This document shows, in pieces, positions 35,374 to 45,127 of a stretch of DNA of 64,000 bases. The notes under the pieces are model-generated. The model made no database searches, was not told the DNA's origin, and was given only the letters and a program-made list of their open reading frames with translations. The translations under genes and the position numbers were made by a program. This stretch comes from an uncultured Pseudomonadota bacterium (lineage in GTDB: Bacteria > Pseudomonadota > Gammaproteobacteria > Steroidobacterales > Steroidobacteraceae): positions 39,092-103,091 of the forward strand of contig CAIPVV010000060.1 in assembly GCA_903868595.1 (NCBI GenBank). The letters run 5' to 3'. Each line of letters opens with the position of its first letter. The stretch's first letter is position 1.

Positions 35374-35968
35374 CGGCATGGCACCGTCGGCACCGCCAAT
35401 CCAAATACGCGGACCTGAACCTACTGCGGCGTAGCCCCCTGCCGTCACTGACGACGCTTGACCAAGCAGTGTGGGGAATCGGAGACAGTTTGCCCGGTAG
35501 CTTGGCAATGTTGTCTAGTCCCCGTGCAGGATCTCATTGCCGTGAGGTCACAGGCCTGTGATCGCAGCTTATTGCAGCGCATTGCAACGGCCTGAGTTCC
35601 GCCGGGACTGGACTGTTAGCGCGAAGATTCCGTTGCCAGCTATCTGCAGGGCGAGTGCAAAAAAAGTTAGCCAAGCGATTTGGTCATTGGCGCCGATGAA
35701 TCAGTTCTCAGGTGGTGTTGGTATGGATTCACCCGCAGCCATGATTGCGCACGTTGCACCGCAGAATTTGGCGAGAAAAGATGTACCGCGTCACAAAATT
35801 TTAGTAATTCGAGGAATCAGCGGAAATTCCTACTATTAATTGCAAAAAGACAGGTTCAAGATTCCACGCACTTGGTCGTGCTTGGATTGGATCCGAAGTC
35901 CAGTGGATGGATCAAATATCGACGCCTCGCTTCGTGCCGCGTCTGATTGTGAATTTAGGAGAATTGAC
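35374..35968. other. Intergenic region, no gene seen
   Basis: About 595 bases without a supported gene. A perfect palindrome TCACAGGCCTGTGA lies at 35548-35561. A good ribosome-binding site (AGGAG) at its right end serves the secreted protein that follows. Confidence 0.45.
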
Positions 35969-37030
35969 ATGACAATCCGGAAACCCGTTGCCGCTTCCTG
36001 CTTGCTGCTGCTAAGTGGCCTTTCTGCAGTTGGCGCCGAGGCGTCGCCAGTAGTAACTGGACTGTCGGGGACCCTTTCCAACGGACAGTCGATAACAATT
36101 ACTGGAAGTGCGTTTGGCACCAAAGCGCAAGCGGCGCCACTGCTTTACGATGATTTTGAAAATCATTCGGCCGGTGGAGTAGTCGCGGGCAATGCGGCCA
36201 AGATCGGAACCTGGGACGTTGGTGACGGTGCCAATTACGTCACCTATACGAATGTTAAGGCCCACTCCGGTAGTGGCGCTGCAAAACACGACTTCATATC
36301 GACCTACAACGCCTCTCTCTCAAAGAATGGCTCATTTCCCACCCTTTACATGGATTTTTGGGTGATGGTCGACTATGTGGATGTCGTAACCCGCAACTGG
36401 AAACCGTGGCGCCTATACGGAAACAATGACAATTTGCAGCTGGACTATGCGTACCTCTGCAACGGCCAACTGGATAACACATTGGACCTAACCAATAACT
36501 GGGCCGTGGGCTACTGGGGTGGAAATTCTTACAATAACCACACTTGGATGCACGTCCAGCTGGTCTACACAGCGTCTACCCCGGGGGTCGCCGACGGCAC
36601 GGTGGAGCATTTCATTGACTCGGTACCCTCTGGGCTCAATTCCACCGCCGTCACGACCAGGCAGACCAATTACGATTTTGATCAGATCCGCATCGGTCAT
36701 TACTGGGCGCAAGACGCAGTGACTGGCTGTGCCGCCAACAGTGGTGCCACGGTCTATACGGACAACGTATATATCGACACAAGCTGGGCCCGAGTGGAAA
36801 TTGGTGACGCAGCGACCTATGCAGGCTCTACGCATAGGGAAATTCAGGTTCCCTCGGCTTGGACGTCAAATTCTGCCACGGTGCAATTGAACGCCGGCTC
36901 CTTTGCCCCTGGCACAAAGGCTTACCTCTACGTGACCGACAGCAATAACAACACATCGTCTGGGTATCCGATAACCATTGGCGGCACCGCGGTGGTTGCA
37001 AAGCCGCCGAGCAACCTCGTAGTGCAATAG
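35969..37030 (+). CDS. Secreted IPT/TIG plus concanavalin-like domain protein
   Basis: 353 aa. Signal peptide residues 1-25 (ASCLLLLSGLSAVGAEA). Residues about 26-55 start an IPT/TIG-type Ig fold (VVTGLSGTLSNGQSITITGS, then AFGTK). The central 220 residues (LLYDDFENHSAGG onward, with SFPTLYMDFWVMVDY and FDQIRIGHYWA) look like a concanavalin-type jelly roll, as in polysaccharide-binding or lyase-like proteins. The C-terminus IGGTAVVAKPPSNLVVQ stops where an Fn3 domain often begins (PPSNL), so a downstream domain may have been lost. No anchor. Likely binds or modifies the exopolysaccharide outside the cell; activity unproven. ATG 35969 has AGGAG 7 bases upstream. Confidence 0.72.
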   Translation: MTIRKPVAASCLLLLSGLSAVGAEASPVVTGLSGTLSNGQSITITGSAFGTKAQAAPLLYDDFENHSAGGVVAGNAAKIGTWDVGDGANYVTYTNVKAHSGSGAAKHDFISTYNASLSKNGSFPTLYMDFWVMVDYVDVVTRNWKPWRLYGNNDNLQLDYAYLCNGQLDNTLDLTNNWAVGYWGGNSYNNHTWMHVQLVYTASTPGVADGTVEHFIDSVPSGLNSTAVTTRQTNYDFDQIRIGHYWAQDAVTGCAANSGATVYTDNVYIDTSWARVEIGDAATYAGSTHREIQVPSAWTSNSATVQLNAGSFAPGTKAYLYVTDSNNNTSSGYPITIGGTAVVAKPPSNLVVQ

Positions 37031-37322
37031 ATTTCGCAGTGACTCGTTTGAACGGCCAAAACTGCCACCGCCCACGTGGTCACTTGAAACGGACTCTGGG
37101 CGGTTGAGGTCAGCATCATCGATGTAACAGGTCGGATTTGGAAAGCCTCCGATGACCTGTCACCGGAGGCAATTCCAGGCGCAGGGGTTTGGACCGCCCG
37201 AATAGATCGTGAATCGGACAGGTGCCATCGGTTGGCGAGCACTCTTCGAATGGGGCCACCGCCTAGCACCCCGGTGACCGATAGAATGAATGGTGTGCGC
37301 GTCGCCAAAAGGCACGCGGCCG

Positions 37323-38303
37323 TCACCTGGCTAGTGGGCTCGGCCTTCGGCGCGCCTTAACAAGGTCCATGATTAAGCGTACGACAGTCTTATAAGGCGC
37401 CGCGAACAGCGGATACGTCCGAATTGCCTTGAGGCAGTCCCCTAAACCCTCCAGATACTGTCCGGATCGCATGGCACGTAAGCGGGCCCGGCTTACATAG
37501 CTATGGGCATAGGCATATCTCACATCTTGAGGTCGCAGGGTATCCGGGAATCGACGCAAGAACTTTTCCATTATTTGAAACGCGTAGGTATAACGTCCAA
37601 CCCAGTTGTTGGACATCTGCCCACCCCATTCTCGATACAGCAGCGTGGTCTCAGGGCAGTACTGGATCTTGTAGACCGTGGCTACGCGCAGCCAAAGATC
37701 CCAGTCAATTCCCATGCGAAGGGACTCATCGAACCCACCGAATTTCTCCAGACACTCGCGTCTTACGAGAACACTGCCAAACGAAATGAAGTTGTCCGCA
37801 AAGAGCTGGCGAACAACAAACCCTGAGTGCCGTCGGCTCGCCAGATACTTGTTGTCGACTGCGGGGATGGCATTGCCAGCAGCATCTATATGTTCCACAT
37901 GACCATAAACCACACCTATCTCGCGGTCCCGCTGAAACAGCGGCAGCTGGACTTCTAGCCTGTTGGACGGCCAAATGTCATCGCCGTCGCAGAACGCAAC
38001 GAACATCCCCGTACAGTAGCGTAACCCGCAGTTCTTTGCGGACGCCTGCCCGGCGTTATTCTGAAAATGGTAGTGGAAACGCGGGTCGTGTGAGAACTGG
38101 CCGAGTATCTTGCGCGTGTCATCTGAGGAACCATCATCCACAACATGCACGTCTATGTCAGAAATGGATTGCCTGAGGATGCTATCCACCGCGATAGCGA
38201 CGTATTGGCCCATGTTGTACGTCGCAACAACAATGCTGACCATCGGACGATAAGCAATGTCGTCAGCGAGGCGGGGGCAGACGTCGGGCTCAGCAAAGGA
38301 CAT
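37323..38303 (-). CDS. Glycosyltransferase family 2
   Basis: 326 aa. MVSIVVATYNMGQYVAIAVD, DVHVVDDGSSDDT, GQASAKNCGLRYCTGMFVAF, then CDGDDIWPSNRLE with a D-G-D-D metal motif, VLVRRECLEKFGGFDESL and GIDWDLWLRVA. Cytoplasmic sugar transferase for the repeat unit. Minus strand, convergent with the secreted IPT protein; the 290-base gap contains a 7-bp hairpin (GCCTCCG/CGGAGGC) but no clear terminator. Confidence 0.9.
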   Translation of the reverse strand: MSFAEPDVCPRLADDIAYRPMVSIVVATYNMGQYVAIAVDSILRQSISDIDVHVVDDGSSDDTRKILGQFSHDPRFHYHFQNNAGQASAKNCGLRYCTGMFVAFCDGDDIWPSNRLEVQLPLFQRDREIGVVYGHVEHIDAAGNAIPAVDNKYLASRRHSGFVVRQLFADNFISFGSVLVRRECLEKFGGFDESLRMGIDWDLWLRVATVYKIQYCPETTLLYREWGGQMSNNWVGRYTYAFQIMEKFLRRFPDTLRPQDVRYAYAHSYVSRARLRAMRSGQYLEGLGDCLKAIRTYPLFAAPYKTVVRLIMDLVKARRRPSPLAR

Positions 38304-38852
38304 GTTCAGACTCCACCTGACGACGCATCCACCCTCGCGCGCTCAGCTGATAGACGAAATCCCAGATGATCAAGTGTTCTAAAACCCATCAAGCAGTCCA
38401 ATTTGGGCTTCACACTCAACGGAAAGATATGGCGTCATTGACGTCCGGACCCAAGAAGCCCCGTCTATTCCCAAAATGCGGCGAAGAGCCGCTCAATTTG
38501 ACGTTAGATAAGGGAGTCAAGAACCGACGCAAAGACCAGGCACGAGCGAGCATACCCGTAGGTCTGACGAAATTGGAAGAGAGCACCTGAAGCGCTGTTC
38601 CAATCCCCCTTTGAACGCCACCGGTTTGGCGACCCGCCGCGCACCACGAGACAACGGTTCCCGATGCTTGGGGCTCTGCGGAAGCCAGAACAGACGCCAA
38701 CATCAAACCGGGTCACGCAGCAGTGTGAAGCACCTCACGCCTAGAGCCCGCCATATCACGGGAAGGCACCCCCACGGCAGCGAAACTGCCATATTGATGA
38801 TAATCTAACTTCACATGCGAAAGCCGTCGTCGAAAACCTAAGCAAGAAAGCA
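38304..38852. other. Intergenic region between divergent genes, no gene seen
   Basis: About 550 bases. Short frames show nothing recognisable. A TGATGATAAT element near 38793-38802 could be an extended -10 for the methyltransferase gene, without an obvious -35. Confidence 0.4.
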
Positions 38853-39665
38853 ATGAATCCTCCAACCTTCTTATGCCCTGACTGCAAAGTGTCTCTGGTG
38901 GACCTCAATTGTCCGTCTTGCGGCGCGACCTACGAGTCAAAGAATGGCATCGCCATCCTTCTGCCTCGTGACAAGAAATATGCGTCGGTCGTCAGCATTG
39001 CCAGTTTCTACGACGACTTCTATTCCGGACAAGAGGGCGTTTGGGAGGACCAGGGTCGCACACCGCAGTTCATCCGTTATTTCGCCGACTTGGTGCTGAG
39101 CCACGCCCCCAACTCCGTCTTTGAGGTGGGTTGCGGTGAAGGAAGAGTGCTTGCGGCGCTATCCGCGCCGACTAAGTCGGGCGCTGATCTATCGTGGCGC
39201 GCATGTGAAAAAGCGGAGAAAAGCTCAAATGCTAAGTGTTTCGTGGCCACCTGCGAGCGCCTGCCGCTGCCGGATGCATCCTACGATGCAGTACTTAGCA
39301 TAGGGGTCATGGAGCATTTCATTGACGACCTTGAGGCGACCAGGGAGATCGCCCGTATCCTTAAGGACCAAGGGCGATATGTGTTTCTCATACATACACG
39401 CCTCACCACGGCACAGAAGCTGCTTCAAAAGTTTCGCGAGTACCTGTTCCCACGTCCACGGCTCATCGCCTTATCAAAGTGGATATTTAAGAAGCTGACG
39501 CGGCCAAGCGCGCAACCCATTCAGCGCGGCTATACGATTGCCACCGCGACGGCATGTGTCGAGAGCGCTGGGCTGAGAATCGAGAGAATTATTCGTCAAA
39601 ACGACGCGCCGCGAGGAATCTTGATTGGGCCTCACGTGGTTATCTTCGAGACGAGCAAGAGCTGA
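38853..39665 (+). CDS. SAM-dependent methyltransferase with N-terminal zinc ribbon
   Basis: 270 aa. Residues 6-28 carry CPDC and CPSC pairs, a zinc-ribbon like that in many polysaccharide-locus methyltransferases. The class I fold follows: FEVGCGEGRVLAAL (motif I) near residue 90, LPLPDASYDAVLSIGVMEHF (motif IV) and a C-terminal helical lid. Probably methylates a sugar of the repeat unit, or caps the chain, using S-adenosylmethionine. The acceptor is unknown. Confidence 0.88.
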   Translation: MNPPTFLCPDCKVSLVDLNCPSCGATYESKNGIAILLPRDKKYASVVSIASFYDDFYSGQEGVWEDQGRTPQFIRYFADLVLSHAPNSVFEVGCGEGRVLAALSAPTKSGADLSWRACEKAEKSSNAKCFVATCERLPLPDASYDAVLSIGVMEHFIDDLEATREIARILKDQGRYVFLIHTRLTTAQKLLQKFREYLFPRPRLIALSKWIFKKLTRPSAQPIQRGYTIATATACVESAGLRIERIIRQNDAPRGILIGPHVVIFETSKS

Positions 39666-39932
39666 GACCCTTTCAAATCTCGGCATTTGCTAGCCATCGC
39701 AAGCTCAGTTTATGGTTGTCTGGGCTATACAGCATGGCGTCTGGTTCGGCCGCGTAGCCGTGATAGAACCAGTGATGACCATCGATAGGGTGGCGGAAAG
39801 CAAGTGAAGAAGCTGGAGCTGATGCCGCTGAGTCAGGCTGGCATTGGGAAATTCAACGCTCATGGACGGCTGCCTATCGTGAGCGCGGCTGTGAATCCGT
39901 GCGTGCAGCACACGAAAGCGAGTGCTTGAGCG

Positions 39933-41210
39933 ATGCAGGTCACTAGGCGCCACATTCTCGTAATCACGCAGTTGGACTTAACGACCCTAGCCGTCCAGAA
40001 GCACGGCATTTACCAACGGCTGCATGCCTATATGCTTGCCGCATCGCAACTAGATATGCGGATAACCTTATTGGTCGTTCGCCCGCAAGATGCGAAGATA
40101 CCTAGTGAGGTCCTTGCTGAACGGACCGTAAGATCAGTTGCGGAACACTGGGGATGCGAAGTGGAAGCTGTTGTCGCGAACGACTTTGCAGCAAATGAGA
40201 AACCGAAAAGACTACTTGCCCTGTTGTCGCTCTGTAGCTATGGCTTCTCGTATCCGGGACGCCTAATGCAGGCCGCGCAGAAATCTCCAAAGGTTCGTCA
40301 AGTTCTGCAGGGCGACTACGCAATCGTCCTTGCCCATCGGCTACCGCCGGCGCTCTTGACTCGGAGCATGGGCGGGGTCCGCACACCACGGGTGGTGTTT
40401 GACGTCGATGACATCGAGCACGTGAAGGAGGCGAGAAGCCGCCAATCCGTGGGCCCATCAGTTCGCGGCCTTGCCACGCGCATTCGTACTTGGGCCCTAA
40501 TGCGTGCTGAATTGGGGGCCGTTCGGCGTGCCTCAGCGGCGCTTGTATGTTCTAAGTCAGACGAGAGCTACCTGCGATCGCGAGGAGTCTCTAACGCCTA
40601 TGTGCTACCAAATGCAGTTCCCCTCCCGGAGTCGGCCTTGCCGCTGACTGGGTCGAAAGTCATGCTGATGGTGGGTCAGTATTCCTATGGACCTAACGCG
40701 GCAGGAATAACCCGCTTTGTCCGGCAGGTGCTGCCTATGATCCAAGCTTCAGAGCCACGGGCTGAATTATGGATAGCCGGTGCAGGCTCCGAACTACTTC
40801 CGGAAGACGTGAAGTCTGCTGCAGGCGTTCGACTGCTGGGTTTTGTCGACGACCTGTCGTCATGCTACGGAGCGGCGGAATTCGCCGTGTGTCCGATTTA
40901 CGCGGGTGGTGGAACCAGAATCAAGATTCTCGAGGCAGCGGCCTTCGGCCGCGCGACCGTATCAACGGCCATCGGTGCCGAGGGGTTGTCGCTAGAAGAT
41001 GGGAAGGCAATTCTCCTTGCTGAGGACGATGTCCATTTCGCACGCAACTGCCTACAGCTATTAAGCGACGCCCAATTGAATAACCGAATCGCCCTTTCAG
41101 CCCGCAGCACCGTGCGAAGTATCTATAGCCGCGAATCTCAGATTGGTGCCCTTGCCGGCCTGCTAAGCTTGCAGCTTGATGTACAAAGCAGAGACACAAT
41201 TGCTCGTTAG
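39933..41210 (+). CDS. Glycosyltransferase family 4
   Basis: 425 aa, GT-B fold. N-terminal half has FDVDDIEHVKEARS, typical of PelF/WcaC-like GT4 enzymes. The donor domain has MLMVGQYSYGPNAAGITRFV, ELWIAGAG, LLGFVDDLSSCYGAAEFAVC and PIYAGGGTRIKILEAAAFGR. Within the locus it follows the methyltransferase after a 267-base gap and precedes the ABC exporter. Confidence 0.9.
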   Translation: MQVTRRHILVITQLDLTTLAVQKHGIYQRLHAYMLAASQLDMRITLLVVRPQDAKIPSEVLAERTVRSVAEHWGCEVEAVVANDFAANEKPKRLLALLSLCSYGFSYPGRLMQAAQKSPKVRQVLQGDYAIVLAHRLPPALLTRSMGGVRTPRVVFDVDDIEHVKEARSRQSVGPSVRGLATRIRTWALMRAELGAVRRASAALVCSKSDESYLRSRGVSNAYVLPNAVPLPESALPLTGSKVMLMVGQYSYGPNAAGITRFVRQVLPMIQASEPRAELWIAGAGSELLPEDVKSAAGVRLLGFVDDLSSCYGAAEFAVCPIYAGGGTRIKILEAAAFGRATVSTAIGAEGLSLEDGKAILLAEDDVHFARNCLQLLSDAQLNNRIALSARSTVRSIYSRESQIGALAGLLSLQLDVQSRDTIAR

Positions 41211-41670
41211 CCACGCCATTGCGAAGGCGGGTTAGTCAGCAAGAAGCCCAATAGGCCTGGTGTTTGTAAGGAAATTGTAAACTGGAAACAGATCACTCAT
41301 CCCATTCACGCAGGGGCCAGTTTGGCTAGCTGAGAACGCCCGCAGGGCGGCAGATTCCGGCACGGATGTCATAGGGATGGTTGCCAATGCTGAGTACGCT
41401 CGGCGTGCCACACGCGCGGGGCACACGGTTGGCCGAATGCAACAACCCCGCAATGGAGGAGCGCCGACGCCGTGCGCGCATAATATGCGCGACGGAACGC
41501 TCGGGCAGGCCAAGAGGCCACAGGATAAGTATCTGGCGTTGTATTGGCTGGAGAACTGGCCAATAGATTGCGCAAGATCACACTAATTGTTAAATATTTT
41601 ACGATAAACTGAGCACATTCTGCAGGTTATCGCGCAGACCGGAAGCGGTCTGAATGGACGAACGAAGACA
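41211..41670. other. Intergenic region upstream of the ABC exporter
   Basis: About 460 bases. Contains an inverted repeat CGCGCAT-AAT-ATGCGCG (41475-41491) and an AT-rich stretch near 41585-41610 that could hold a promoter for the exporter genes. No gene seen. Confidence 0.45.
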
Positions 41671-42453
41671 ATGGGCCACCTACAAAAACTCTGGAACTCT
41701 CGCGAGCTGCTGTACATGCTTGTATGGCGTGACATAAGTATCCGATACAAGCAATCGGTCATGGGCTTTCTTTGGGCAATACTCATGCCTTCCATGATCG
41801 TGGGTGCAGGTGCGCTCGTTAGATTTGGCGCAGCCCAGATTTCTGGTACGACAGTTTCGGCCCGAGACATCTCGTCCGTGATGGTGCGTGCGGTAGTTTG
41901 GGCATTTATCGTCGCCGGGATTAGATTTGGAACTAATAGCCTCATTGGGAACAACAATCTCGTAAGCAAGATTGCCTTCCCAAAAGAGACATTCCCGCTA
42001 GCTGCCACACTCGCAAGCGGTGCCGATTTCCTAGTTTCCCTATCGGCGCTAATCATAGCGCTGGTGTTTATAGGCTGGATTCCTACATGGCATGCCCTTT
42101 GGAGTGTGCCCCTGATAATTTTGACGTTCGCTCTAACAGCGGGCTTGGCGATCTTGCTCTCGGCCGCCAACTTGTTCTTCAGGGACGTCAAGTACCTTGT
42201 AGAGGTATTCCTGACATATGCAATCTTTCTAACCCCTGTGCTCTATGACGCGAACATGGTGGGTCGTTGGAAAACTGCAATTATGCTGAACCCGTTTTCG
42301 CCGATATTGGAGGCCTTTTCAGCCGCCATTACGGACCACCGAACGCCGGACCTGTGGTGGACGGCCTACAGCACTGGCGTAGCGATCGTAGTTCTGACGT
42401 TTGGATACTGGTTCTTCAAGAGACTTGAAGCCAGCTTCGCGGAAAGTATTTAG
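41671..42453 (+). CDS. Polysaccharide ABC transporter permease (Wzm/KpsM-like)
   Basis: 260 aa, ABC2 membrane family. Starts with RDISIRYKQSVMGFLWAILM, a conserved cytoplasmic entry of Wzm-type permeases, followed by about six membrane segments (AVVWAFIVAGIRFGTNSL, FLVSLSALIIALVFIGW, VPLIILTFALTAGLAILL, VFLTYAIFLTPVLYD) and LNPFSPILEAF near the end. With the ATPase 9 bases downstream it forms an exporter moving lipid-linked polysaccharide across the inner membrane. Confidence 0.94.
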   Translation: MGHLQKLWNSRELLYMLVWRDISIRYKQSVMGFLWAILMPSMIVGAGALVRFGAAQISGTTVSARDISSVMVRAVVWAFIVAGIRFGTNSLIGNNNLVSKIAFPKETFPLAATLASGADFLVSLSALIIALVFIGWIPTWHALWSVPLIILTFALTAGLAILLSAANLFFRDVKYLVEVFLTYAIFLTPVLYDANMVGRWKTAIMLNPFSPILEAFSAAITDHRTPDLWWTAYSTGVAIVVLTFGYWFFKRLEASFAESI

Positions 42454-42462
42454 GTAAGCGAT

Positions 42463-43674
42463 ATGAGCGATTTCGCAATTAGGCTGGACAAGGTCTACAA
42501 GAGGTTCTCGCTGGGTGAGCGGCACGACTCGCTGCGCGACCTGATTCCGTCGCTGGCAAAGAGGGCCGTGAAACGAATAACCACCCCTCAACTCGACAAA
42601 CAGGAGTTCTGGGCCCTCGAGGACGTCTCGTTCGAAATAAAGAAAGGCGAGTCGGTTGGCATCATAGGTCACAACGGCGCCGGCAAGAGCACGATGCTCA
42701 AACACCTTAGCGGCGTCCTGCAGCCCACTTTCGGCAGCATTGCCATAAACGGGCGTATGGCCGCCCTGATTGAAGTCGGCGCTGGCTTTCATCAGGATCT
42801 GACCGGGCGAGAGAATATATTTCTAAACGGCACTATTCTTGGCATGTCCAGGGCTGACATTCGCAGGAAATTCGATGAGATAGTGGATTTTTCTGGGATC
42901 GAGAAATTTATCGATACCCCCGTGAAGAGATATTCATCGGGAATGTACGCCCGTCTGGGCTTTTCCGTCGCCGCTCACATCGAACCGGAAATCCTTGTTA
43001 TTGACGAGGTTCTGAGTGTCGGAGACGCAACCTTCCAGGCAAAGGGCATAGCCAAAATGAAATCGCTGTTGCGCTCCGGTGCCACCGTGATTTTCGTCTC
43101 TCATAATTTGCGATCAGTGGCAGAGCTATCCTCTCGGTCCTTGCTCCTTCAGGGTGGGAAGCTGATATCTGACGGTCCGACGTCTGAAGTTATCCAAATG
43201 TATATGGACACGCTAAGGGCATCCCATAGACGGATGGCTAGTCACGCCGCCCACATCAGCGATATTGAGGTTAGGTCGGCGACCGCAAAACGTTCCGATT
43301 TTAGGGCCGGCGAAGTGGCGTTCGCATACATCACTATCGAAGCGAGTGAGCCCGTGCGGAATTTGGATTGTGCGATCTTTTTGCAGGATGACGGTTTGGT
43401 GGATATTTTTACGACCTCCTGCGAGAGGCTGGGGATGCCATTGATATCGCTTGAAAAAGGCCAGGCGAGCACTATTGTTTTTTCTCTAAATCTTCACTTA
43501 GCTCCTGGAAGGTATCACCTTTCATTTGGTCTTCAGGATACAGAGACGGGCGCTTTGCTAGATATTGCCGACAATGCAGCTACAGTCCTAATTTCTTCAG
43601 ACCAGAATGTTTCTGGTCATGTGCATCTCTATCCGACAGTCTCGGTAGCCGCGAAGCAGTCAATACATCCTTAA
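42463..43674 (+). CDS. Polysaccharide ABC transporter ATPase with C-terminal glycan-binding-type domain (Wzt-like)
   Basis: 403 aa. ABC domain residues 1-250: Walker A IGHNGAGKST near 68, signature YSSGMYARLGFSV near 160, Walker B EILVIDEVLSVGD near 176. The remaining 150 residues (from about ISDIEVRSATAKR) form a beta-rich domain as in Wzt proteins, where it reads the modification at the non-reducing end of the finished chain before export. That fits a locus with a methyltransferase and other decorating enzymes. Confidence 0.94.
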   Translation: MSDFAIRLDKVYKRFSLGERHDSLRDLIPSLAKRAVKRITTPQLDKQEFWALEDVSFEIKKGESVGIIGHNGAGKSTMLKHLSGVLQPTFGSIAINGRMAALIEVGAGFHQDLTGRENIFLNGTILGMSRADIRRKFDEIVDFSGIEKFIDTPVKRYSSGMYARLGFSVAAHIEPEILVIDEVLSVGDATFQAKGIAKMKSLLRSGATVIFVSHNLRSVAELSSRSLLLQGGKLISDGPTSEVIQMYMDTLRASHRRMASHAAHISDIEVRSATAKRSDFRAGEVAFAYITIEASEPVRNLDCAIFLQDDGLVDIFTTSCERLGMPLISLEKGQASTIVFSLNLHLAPGRYHLSFGLQDTETGALLDIADNAATVLISSDQNVSGHVHLYPTVSVAAKQSIHP

Positions 43675-43940
43675 ACTCGTTTATGGCCGGATTGCGAGCT
43701 GTAGAAGCCAAATTCAGCGAAGTGGAGATCGCTTCGGCGGTTGCCGACGAACCTAGCGGAGCCTCGCTGGCCAGTTCTTCTTCGCGACTGTAGGTATTCC
43801 CAACTCTAACGAGCACCCACTTCTTCCATAGCGATGATCAGCGCGACGTGCTGGGCGGAAATCGGAGGAGAGCTGGGATGGAGCGTCAATAGTTAGTCAG
43901 CTTGGTTTGATGGAAGTTTGAATTACAGCCAGGTGAGTTA

Positions 43941-44963
43941 ATGCTTAAGCCCTACCTTAAGTCGGTCCGTGACTACATATCGCGAATGCGCGCGACATGG
44001 ACTGTAATTCCCATGCTTCATTCCATTGGTCCGGCAGATTTAACCGGAATCACGCCAAATAGGTCATTGAATGTGTCGCCCGACTTGCTAGAGGCCTTCG
44101 TTGCGGCCGCGAGGGCGAATAGATGGGCCTTCATTTCATTGGATGAACTGGCGGATGCTTTGGCCGCTGGCCGTGTGCCACGCCGCGCAATGGTGATTAC
44201 CATTGACGACGGTTATCTCAATAATCTCACTGCTGGCTACCCGATATTTCGAGCATTTAATGTGCCCTTCTGTATCTATGTGACAACGGGGTTTGTTGGG
44301 GACGGCCGTCGAATTTGGTGGTTTGATCTCGAGGAGGCACTACTAGAAGTCAACAGCGTCTGCTTGCCTGATGGAAAGACGGAGCGCTGTGCCTCGATGG
44401 CGGAGAAGGTCGAGATATTCAATCTTGTGAAGTGTCAAATCATGTCTCACGATCACCGGATTCGTGATCGAGCGCTAGAGTGGTTGCATGGGTTCTCTCG
44501 CACTGGGGGCGGCTGCAGGGATTCCGGCCGGCAAATGCTTACTTGGGACGACATTCGAACTCTGCGTAAAGATCCTTTGGCTACCATCGGGGCTCATACG
44601 GTTACCCATCCGGTCCTGACGTCGCTTACGGAGGATGACGCTCGTTTCGAATTCGAACAGTCTAAGTTTGTGCTAGAACAGCAAGCTGGCGGGCGTATTG
44701 ACCACTTTGCGTACCCGTTCGGTGGGGCTCCCGAGGCGGGACCTAGAGAGTATCAATTGGCTCGCGAGTCGGGCTTTCGGACCGCAGTTACTACCACTCA
44801 TGGGGTAGTTGAGAACGCTGACGTCAATCTATTTTCTCTTCGACGTCTCGTATTTACGGAGAATCTCTACGGAGGCGCCGCAGCCGTGGTCGGCTCTCGG
44901 GACATTCGACGACGGTTTCAGCGTGGTCATGCTGTGGCGTCCAGAAGCAGAAGCGCTAAGTAG
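43941..44963 (+). CDS. Polysaccharide deacetylase (NodB) family protein
   Basis: 340 aa. NodB-type catalytic domain: VIPMLHSIG near residue 24, VITIDDGYLNN (the DD metal/catalytic pair) near 90, TIGAHTVTHPVL with the H-x3-H metal ligands near 220, and FAYPFGG near 256. An insertion of about 100 residues separates the DD and HxxxH motifs. No signal peptide. A second deacetylase in the locus, unrelated in layout to the XrtA-type one; probably acts on a cytoplasmic glycan intermediate. Confidence 0.85.
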   Translation: MLKPYLKSVRDYISRMRATWTVIPMLHSIGPADLTGITPNRSLNVSPDLLEAFVAAARANRWAFISLDELADALAAGRVPRRAMVITIDDGYLNNLTAGYPIFRAFNVPFCIYVTTGFVGDGRRIWWFDLEEALLEVNSVCLPDGKTERCASMAEKVEIFNLVKCQIMSHDHRIRDRALEWLHGFSRTGGGCRDSGRQMLTWDDIRTLRKDPLATIGAHTVTHPVLTSLTEDDARFEFEQSKFVLEQQAGGRIDHFAYPFGGAPEAGPREYQLARESGFRTAVTTTHGVVENADVNLFSLRRLVFTENLYGGAAAVVGSRDIRRRFQRGHAVASRSRSAK

Positions 44964-45127
44964 CCAGATGTATGATCAATGGTAATTGAGCAGGTGAGCT
45001 CGCCATGCATTCGTATACGTGGTGCAACGCAGATAAATACCGCGAAAAATAGGTATGGGTCTAAGAGCGCTCTCGCGCCTATGGTTGGGAATGTGGGTCA
45101 ACCGATGGGACTACGTAGGATGATACG

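Noticed and set aside
45056..45124. 22-codon open frame before the GT2 gene at 45128
   Set aside because: Too short, with no family resemblance or clear ribosome-binding site; probably chance.
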